Assembly (NCBI GenBank): GCA_051453625.1 | Contig: JBOZIK010000001.1 | Location: forward strand, 145,796,249 to 145,860,248 | Origin: Welwitschia mirabilis | Lineage: Eukaryota > Gnetophyta > Gnetopsida > Welwitschiales | Direction: 5' to 3' | DNA: 64,000 nucleotides | In this document: in pieces, positions 56,560 to 64,000 of the stretch | How the letters are laid out: every line of letters starts with the position of its first letter | Numbering within the stretch: the stretch's first letter is position 1 | Position numbers and translations under genes: made by a program | Notes under the pieces: model-generated | Seen by the model: only the letters and a program-made list of their open reading frames with translations | The model's database searches: none | Told to the model about the DNA's origin: nothing

Positions 56560-57160
56560 CAAAGTTATCAAGTATTATAAAGATACTAAACATAACTAAT
56601 TGATGAGATATAGATATCTCAATAGGTTTTTCCTAGTTTTTAAAATTTTGTCTATAAATTTAAGAGAGTTTCAAACTTCATCTACTTCAAAATATAGGAT
56701 GCTAAACCTACTCATCATTTTAACCAATTTTCTATTATTTGATAACAATCCTTTATAGAAAGAATTAATGATCCTCCTTGGTTTAAATCCATCTTGGAGA
56801 CATATTTGTAATAAGTTCTTAAATTATTCTAGAATATGTAAAAAGGTTTTATGATCTTCTTAGTTAAGAACATTGGTTTTCTAAATTGAAAAAAAAATGA
56901 AAGATGAATAATTTATTTAAGTTAGTTTAAGTCCTAATGGAAAGAGGTTTAAGGTGTATAACTAGACTTTTTCTTTTTTATTAGGAGCAAATGAAAAAAA
57001 ATATTAGTCTAAGGGCATTTATAGTATTTAGGAATTAAATTAAGATTGATAATACACATTTAAATTATTTTAAGTATGGATCTTCTAATTCCAAGCCATG
57101 GAAATGAGGTAGTAATTGAATAGTGAAGGGCTTAAAATTAACCTACATGCTATTGTACCT
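56560..57160 (-). pseudogene. gag of gypsy element F (retrotransposon gag domain)
   Basis: 57000-57140 (minus) reads NFKPFTIQLLPHFHGLELED, then PYLK-x-F, the start of the gag domain (family: VIQLLP-x-FHGLE-ENPYLH-x-x-EFEE). 56620-56870 reads EDHKTFLHILE-x-FKNLL, QICLQDGFKPRRIINSFYKG and LLSNNRKLVKMMSRFSI, matching WERFK-LL-x-CP-HG-x-x-W-x-x-I-x-x-FY-GL and R-x-x-x-D-x-A-x-GG. The order is right and the lineage is Athila/Tat. Stops break it. Confidence 0.78.
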
Positions 57161-58279
57161 AGGTAATGAGATTAAAGATAATACCTAAGGGTTTATGTAA
57201 GGGAGTTATTAAGGTAGTTGAATGAATTTTGAGAAAGGTTTAGCTAGGTTCTTAAACTTCTTATTGGTTAAAGTAATGGACTTGGAAGTTTTTCAATAAT
57301 TTTTCATTTGAAAAATGCACATTATTGAAATAATAAAGGTTTTATAGTAAAGGTTGGACATTTTGGTTAGGTTACTAGGATGGTTGTTCTTCATGAGTTT
57401 CTTCATGGCATGGATTTCTTGAAGGAGATATTTATTCATTATTATCATTAATATTGGGGTCCATGTTATCATTAGATAAAATTATACTTAAACAATCTAG
57501 ATTATTATGTATATAATGCATACACAAATTAGACTAGTTTCAAAGGAAGCTAAAGAGTAGAATATGATCTAGATGTATCATAGAAGTTTTGGACCAAGTT
57601 TAGAGGCTAATTCACAGAAAGGCTAATGGCACTAACTAGGTATGATAGTGCTACTATTTATTTGGTATGATTGAGTTTAGGAAAAAGTTGCATCAATCAC
57701 AAATGCGACACATAACTACTCAAGTTGCATGTTTTAAAAAATACATAGGAAAAATCAAATTAATAGTGTCTTTAAAAATAAAACTTAGGAAAACAAACCC
57801 TAAAATTTGTTTTCTTTTTAAAAAGTATAATAGAAAAAAATAGAATGTAATTAAAACTAAAAATAACTATTGTAATAAAAATTATAGAAATAGAAAATAA
57901 AATGAAAGGATGAGTTCTTATTAGTTTTCAATGTTTTTTTTAATTCTCATTTAGATCACAAACCTATAAAAAATTTGTTAGACCTATGAAACATTCATTG
58001 GACATGCAACCATAAAAGATCTAATATCACAATTATATTTAGGTTATAATGAAAAGTTAATAAAACTTAGAAAATTAACTAGTTTAAATATCACTAGAAA
58101 TGGATTAGTATCCACCACCCAAAAGTATAGAAATGAAAGAAAATACTAAAAATAAAACAAACTAGTTTGGGTAACTCCAGAAATGGACTAATACTAAACA
58201 TTGGAAGTGCTAAAAAAGTAAAAAACTAAATTAAAAATTGTAAGAAATAAAATACTATGTTCCTTCTATGAAGCTACTA
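57161..58279 (-). other. 5' leader of element F with decayed primer site
   Basis: Non-coding. 57760-58260 matches the leader of G (51100-51558). The primer site next to the LTR (about 58261-58279, tccttctatgaagctacta) resembles a decayed tRNA-Asp complement. Confidence 0.45.
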
Positions 58280-59504
58280 TGTCATTATTCTAAGTAAGAA
58301 TAACAAAAGACTATTCATGTTTAGCTTTTATAATTTTTAAATCAAGATCATTATTATAACATATTCTTGATGTCGTTCTCTACAAAGGGATAAATTAAAG
58401 TAGAAACTAAATAGTAATAACATAAAATTCTCTAACTTATAAGGATTTAAAAATAATTAAAATTTGTGAGTGAAATAAAAGTGAACTTTCATGATAAAGT
58501 GGAAAAATGAGCTAACTCTAAACATTTAACCTAAATCATTTAATAATAAAACATTCACTTTAATAATATACTATAAATTCCTAAAATAATCTTTAGATTG
58601 TTAAGTCATTATAGTTGGGATCATGGTAATATAATCTCATTCATCATATAAGTGTTGATGAATTCCTTAGTTATTTTCATCCCTTATAGCATAATGTAAG
58701 CATGGAAAGTAAAAACAAAAATTCTTAGATCCATTAAACAAAATACCTACAACTAAGAAGTAAACTTAAGAAACTCACTCAGTAAATAAAAGTAATTACA
58801 ATGGAGTGTCATTCAAGAATTAAAAGTATAATGTTACTTGAAACTCACAATTAATATGAATAACTACTATTTCATGAAAATGTAAGAATTACATTACACC
58901 AAATAAAGAAATAAAAGCTATTATAGAAACATTAAATTTAGCCTTAAAATCAGTCCACTCCCAAAGGAGAATCTTAGAAAGACATGTCAATGATTAAAAC
59001 TCTAAGGATTTCAATTATTTTTGCTAGCCAAATATTCTTATAAATGAGGATACTTGGCATTTTTTATAGGTGAAAATAGGATCAGGATTCCTTAATTAAA
59101 ATTTTCCAATTTAGTGTTTTTAATTGGAAAAATCATGCTTTTACAGCCACACATTTTATTAGATTTTAATGCCATAACTGCGTAATCCCATAAGTAAAAT
59201 TAATTGCTTTCCTAAGATAACTTCAGAATGTAGATTTTAAGGTATTCTACTTCAAAGAACCAATGGCATTAGTTAGCTATATGGTAGTGCTAATATTTTT
59301 AGCTAAAATGCTTTCAAATTTTGATATGTTATCTAGAAAGTAGCATCTTACTTAGAAGTTTCATAGAAAAGTGCATAAATTTACAAATTATATTAGAAAT
59401 GGTTAAAGACATAATTGTATAATAAAATTGATAATTTAATATCTTTACCTAAGCTAAATTGGTTAAATATACTTACTCTAAACATTAATTTTTACATCTT
59501 ATCA
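58280..59504 (-). repeat. 5' LTR of gypsy element F
   Basis: Partner of 25613-26936. Starts TGTCATTATTC and ends TTTTTACATCTTATCA. Beyond its right end the homology with the 3' LTR flank stops, as expected for the outer end. Confidence 0.82.
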
Positions 59505-59830
59505 TTTTTCAATGGGAATCACTTTGCATTGACATAGAAAAGACCAACTACTTTTACATATACTTAAGGATGAGGATTTAGGACTGCTTATCATTTCTAA
59601 TTTTAAAATATCTTTATAATTGTATTTTCTAAAAATATAAGTCATTTAACTTTTGTATCCCATTCTTTAAGAACTATCTTATTTCTAAATTCATTTTCAA
59701 ATTTGATGTTTCATCTTAAAAGTTTTACATAAAGATCAACATCTTTAGGTTTTAGATCCTAATGTCTCCACTTCTATGATTTTTTAGGATGCACTAGATG
59801 AAACTTCTTCTCTTTTTTTAAGTAGCATGA
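59505..59830 (-). pseudogene. Envelope-like ORF of element E, N-terminal half
   Basis: Read leftwards from about 59730, the minus strand gives IKFENEFRNKIVLKEWDTKV, then LFYVNAKVIPIEK ending at the F insertion. The conserved layout of this ORF (K-x-x-V-x-E-x, then a FYxNA block) is the same as in the C gene and as VTRLFYSYAHFD in B. The continuation lies at 25612 and lower, on the far side of F. Stops present. Confidence 0.5.
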
Positions 59831-60480
59831 TTTACACTTGAACATTAAACATTAATTCATGTAAAAGTGGAGTAACATAGATATAATAGAATGAATAATC
59901 AGAAAATGTGATATCAATTGTATAATTATCACTATATATGATGAATTTACATTAATTTAAGCAAACAAGTAGTAATGCTAAGTAGAGATAAAGTAAAATT
60001 CATAATTTAAGACTATTTTATTAAATACCTATTATACTATCTATATATGAGAAAACTAAATATAAGAGTTTTCATTTAGTACATAAAGAAACATAAACAT
60101 AAATTATTAAATATGTATCTAATAAAGCAAATAAGAAGTTAAAACATACACATTAAATGAAATTAGAGTATAAAATTTTTAAAAGTTCATTAAAAAATCC
60201 TTGCTTATAGATAATAAAAGGAAATGAATTTAATATAATTAAAAACATATATATTTTAATTGATTAATAGTAAAGTTTGAAATGAAAAAAATACCCCTAA
60301 TTTATATACATAGAGGTTTATTAGCAAGTTTTTCTAGCTTGCATATGTATGCATGTAGCTATATGTCCATTGAGCAAGTCTGATAAGAAATGAGCAGCAT
60401 GTCAATTTCCACTATATAGCCATTTCAACATTAGTAAATAACCAAGAAGACTTCTCCGTTTGGATTGATATGTGTGATGG
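59831..60480. other. Unassigned AT-rich stretch between element E and L1-2
   Basis: No frame or repeat recognised. The expected RNase H of E is not visible. A small inverted pair GCAAG...CTTGC lies near 60323-60343. Confidence 0.35.
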
Positions 60481-60689
60481 AAGGTGAGTTGTAGGTAACA
60501 AAATCGGATAAAATGCCCACAGGGGGGAGTCTAGGAGCCTACGAATCAAAAGGTGGATAATTAAGAAAATTCATAGGAAAATTATGAGAAATATTAAAAT
60601 AGGACCTTCACAAATGTCATATGAGAATAGTAGTAGTTTAGCCAAGATAAGGAGGTAATTCAAAAAGATGATAATATTAAAATTTTCAT

Positions 60690-61320
60690 AATAGAAGGGA
60701 GATTCAAGATAAGAGTCTTAAAGAAAGCCCTACAAGTGTAATCAAATAATTTTAGTACCCTTTAGTGGGAATTTCAATGGAAGGACTCACATTTGAAAAG
60801 AAATGCAAGCTTAGGTCATAAAAGCCTTGTCAAGTATGAAGGTTAACTATTCCTCCATTAGGAATTTTACCATTAAAAGGACAAGAATCTAGTAGAAGCT
60901 ATGATGGCTTGAAGAGTTGAAAGACTAATAATGTATCTAGAATGGTGATATTTAGGATACCTCTAAAGGAAGAATGAGAAAATGGAAAAATCTAGATTAA
61001 AGCATTAGCTAGCCATCTAGATACACATTCCTAGCCTTATGGTTGAATTTTAGACTAAAACTATCTTAGGAAGAGCATCCTTACTCTTTGGAGAGCTAGT
61101 CATAATAGACCAATTAATAATAAGAGGCATGTCAATCATAAATGCTAGAATCTATGTGAGAATGATAGAGGACATAAAAATAGTTTTTTATATGTAATAT
61201 GGGTATATATTATCATTTTCATAAAAAGAACTCTATAAAATCTCTTCAATAAAAGCCCCAAGTTAAGATATGATAATAGGAGGGAAGTCAAGATTAAGAG
61301 GAACTTTTTATCTTCACTAT
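60690..61320 (+). pseudogene. LINE ORF1, DUF4283 domain (L1-2)
   Basis: Plus frames contain NLVEAMMA, then GRASLLF, LVIIDQLIIRGMSIINARIY and VRMIEDIKIVFY (about 61070-61190). The family order is LG-P-x-x-IDQ-T-x-x-R...ARV-VE-D-x-x-x-x-P. Stops and shifts are frequent. The minus-strand frame 61145-61480 is a shadow of this region. Confidence 0.6.
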
Positions 61321-62270
61321 AAAAATAGCACAAGACATCATAGAAGAAGATGATAACCACAAAATAATTCTTAATAGTATGGGAGAAAAAGGTGGTGAAT
61401 GGAATTAAGATCAAGAAAATATATTCTACCAATAGGGGTAAATCCCAAAATATCAAGAAGAAAATATCATAAACAACCAAGGAACATTTGCAGTATTTAT
61501 CATAACAAATTAATAATGGTTAGTAGTCTTAAGAAAGAAAAAAATGGCACAGAAAAGTAACACTAGAAAAGAAAAAAATTAAGAATTAGGTTAGTTACTA
61601 GTAAAAAGACTAGACCCTTCAAAGAGAATCAAAGAAAGAAAAATCTAAAAATAAGAGGCTAGAGGAAGAATAGAACCAGGTAGTTTCCTAGGTAATGCAC
61701 TACCAATTCGTGGATATTTGATGGGGTTTTATAAGCTATTTGACAGGACATTTATACAGGTTTAGATGTAATTCTAAGGATTTTGGAGATTCAATGGAAG
61801 ATCTCAAAAAATTACAATTCTTAGCATAATTTAAGGCATTTAAGACACATTTTGATATACATGGCTTTGGAGGAAGATTACAGATGGAAAATGATAGATT
61901 CTCCTCATTACATTGAACAAAGAAGACCATTGTCCCCTCTACCATCCCCATGATGGCCAAGATGATGACACTATTTATGCATATTAAATGCTAATATTGA
62001 TTAGGGAAGAGTTTATCTTAAGCATAATCTTTTAAATTTGAAAATACATGGGTCCTAAAACTAGATACTAAGAAGTAGCTTAAAAATATTTAGATGATGA
62101 GGAGAGTTCAGAATGGTGAAAAATCTCTTACAACTAGGCTTCAAAACTTTTAGACTTCATGTAAAAATCATAGAAAATCATCATGAATGTCAAAAACTCA
62201 AAAGCATCTAGACACTGTCTTCTCAAAATACCTAGGCTCAAAAACACTTTAAGACTAGAGGGAAATAATT
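61321..62270 (+). other. Expected endonuclease interval of L1-2, not resolved
   Basis: The interval between ORF1 and RT should hold the endonuclease. I could not find its start motif. The minus-strand frame 61736-61960 has no recognised domain. Confidence 0.35.
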
Positions 62271-64000
62271 CAAGATATTATAACTAATAAAAAAATATCA
62301 TATGAGCCACGTAGATGGAAATCACCTACTAGAAATTGAAGGACAGATTGCTAAAGAAAGGTAACTAAAACTTTAAATACTTTTACATCAAATCTTCATA
62401 ACACTAACCCAAGAAAGGCTTAATCAAGTTACCAAAAGAAGAAGGTAAAGAAATGGATATAGCTAATCTAATATACTTAGAAAATTAGCTAGAAAGAAAC
62501 TAGTTGCTAAAGGACTTCATTCCAAAATGTATTATAGAGGAAGATAACGAAAAATTATAGTTTATTCTAAAAAATAAGGAGATCTAGGATATTATCAATT
62601 TGGGTTTCAATAATAAGTCCCTTAGATTAGATTATTAGAACTTTGAGTTCTTATAAGCATAATAGGATATAATGGAAAAATATATTATGGCCATCATCTA
62701 AAAATAGTTTCTAGTATATTACCTTGCTAAAAAATTAAGGGGATATAGTCCTAGTTCTTATTCATCCCATCAGTCTTTACAGTAGGTTCTATAATGTTAT
62801 CTCTAAAATCTTGGTTTATTATCTCTATTCATAGTTCCAAACATTATAGAGGTAGATTAGTTAAGCTTCTTCTTAAGGAGATACATATGAAATAACATCA
62901 CTACTCCTCAAGAGGCAATTCATTAGGCATAATAGCAAAGACCAAATAGGGGAATACTAAAACTAGATCTATCTAAAGCTTATGGTCAAGTAAGCTAGAG
63001 TAGTCTAAATTTCATCTTTAATCATTTGAGATTTTTAGATTGTTTTAAAAAGTTGGTAAGCTATAGCTTAAAAAAACTATGATATTTGAAGTGCATCTTA
63101 AAGGTAAAGTCTCTAAGAGATTCTCCCTAAGGAGAGCGATCTAATAAGAAGACTTTCTATCCTCCTATAATTTTACTATAATTATAGAAAATATTAATAT
63201 ATGTCTAAGTAAAGTTGACATCAAACATGTGTTCCTCTAAGAGTTTCAATCCTTAAAATATGTCAATGATACAATCACCTTCTTTTAGGCCTCTACTTTA
63301 ATAGCTTCAAAATTGAAGAGAGCCCTAGACATTTTTAAGTAATTAATAGGAATCAAAGTTAATTGATTAAAAAAAAGTCTATTACTAATTAATCATTTAA
63401 AGAAAAGAGTAAACAAATCTAACAAAAATTCTAGGATGTAGCAAAGAAACTCTATTCCCCTACTATATTAGTTAATATCTTTTTACAAGTAAAAAGAAAG
63501 CAGAATGTGGAATTCAACCATCTAAAATAACAACATAGATAAAACGTTTCTTATAATCTAAAGCAAAATTGATGATTGATAAGGTTATTCTCAATAGCAA
63601 ATTCCCTAGCATAATGATAACATTTTCTCTCTAAGAAAACATTCTAAATTTTATTGACTACATTATTAAACTTTCTTTAAATAGGATTAGAATAATGAAA
63701 TAGAATTCATGCATATCTTAGGCTAAGGTAGCTTATCAAAAAAATGATATAAGATGCAACCTCCATGACTCTTAATCTTAATCTTTACTCTTATCAACCA
63801 AACTTACCTCAGATGTATAAATACATAAGAAAATTATTTAGGTGAAATGTATGAAGTAGAAATATAGGGATCTTTATCATGACTTATAAATGGTTTTATC
63901 CATCTATAAAAACATTAGATAGGACTATCTTTAACTCCAATACCTAATTAGATGGATGTTTGATTGAAACAATATCTAGGTGGAAAGCCTCATCATACAA
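62271..64000 (+). pseudogene. LINE reverse transcriptase (L1-2)
   Basis: LKLDLSKAYGQVS (about 62955-62995) is the family block K-x-D-x-x-KAYDRV-W. LNFIFNHLRFLDCFKKLV follows, and the catalytic region reads KYVNDTITF (YVND at 63259-63270), with the first Asp of the active-site pair changed to Asn. Further on (63600-63900) are degraded thumb-side blocks. The gene continues past the window. Confidence 0.7.

Larger units (their letters stand above)
25613..59504 (-). mobile_element. Gypsy element F (OTA lineage, gag/protease only), with nested insertions
   Basis: LTRs at 25613-26936 and 58280-59504 align with each other and form one subgroup. Read right to left the internal region has a decayed tRNA-Asp type primer site, gag (56560-57160), protease (55100-55525), a repeat shared with element G (53800-54900) and a 3' end beside the LTR. 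It sits inside the envelope-like gene of E. The flanks ATCCT (25608-25612) and TTTTT (59505-59509) agree if two C-to-T changes and one other change are allowed. No RT, RNase H or integrase was recognised. Nested inside are L1-1 and element G. Confidence 0.7.
60480..64000 (+). mobile_element. L1-type LINE (L1-2), running off the window
   Basis: Plus-strand ORF1 domain (60690-61320), an unresolved endonuclease interval, and RT blocks (62560-63380) in broken frames. Its left end is set where the composition changes and is approximate. Same superfamily as L1-1, but not obviously the same family at nucleotide level. Confidence 0.7.

Noticed and set aside
61145-61480. Minus-strand hydrophobic 111-codon ORF
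   Set aside because: Shadow of the LINE ORF1 on the plus strand; leucine/phenylalanine-rich because of AT-rich DNA.
1-64000. CRISPR array, bacterial operon, tRNA or rRNA genes
   Set aside because: No regular short repeats with spacers, no conserved RNA motifs; all evidence is for eukaryotic plant repeats.

Overview
This window is repeat-packed, AT-rich plant nuclear DNA. I found no intact cellular gene, rRNA or tRNA. The case for a flowering plant is the LTR retrotransposons with tRNA-iMet and tRNA-Asp type primer binding sites, the Sirevirus-like copia elements with an extra envelope-like ORF, the Tat/Athila-type gypsy gag and protease remnants, the plant L1-type LINEs, and a captured plant PUB (ARM-repeat) gene fragment. 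A monocot is possible but not shown. Almost every reading frame is broken, and many lesions look like C-to-T or G-to-A changes, as expected of old methylated transposons.

Left part (1-21572): a Ty3/gypsy remnant D (minus strand) is interrupted in its 5' LTR by copia element A (2800-21438, minus). A is itself interrupted inside its reverse transcriptase by copia element B (6923-16285, minus). A and B both keep the order LTR, primer binding site, gag with a CCHC knuckle, second CCHC, protease, integrase, RT, RNase H, envelope-like ORF, polypurine tract, LTR.

Right part (22100-60480): a third Sirevirus-like element E (minus) has its envelope-like gene split by gypsy element F (25613-59504, minus). 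Inside F lie a LINE (L1-1, plus strand, about 27.6-37.2 kb) and a second, related gypsy element G (about 37447-52996, minus). L1-1 is interrupted in its endonuclease domain by a 2.8-kb LTR element (30067-32885, perfect 5-bp target duplication) that carries an intronless piece of a PUB/ARM gene. G's 3' LTR is interrupted by copia element C (38433-47362, plus; same family as A). The last 3.5 kb is a second L1-type LINE (L1-2, plus) running off the window.

The window therefore records an order of insertions: D then A then B; and E, then F, then L1-1 and G, then the PUB-carrying element in L1-1 and C in G. F and G both show gag and OTA-lineage LTR features but no RT/RNase H/integrase that I could see, so they may be a non-autonomous pair. 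The assembly has nine N gaps; three are flanked on both sides by the same sequence and look like unresolved contig overlaps. Boundaries of decayed domains are approximate unless a motif position is given.
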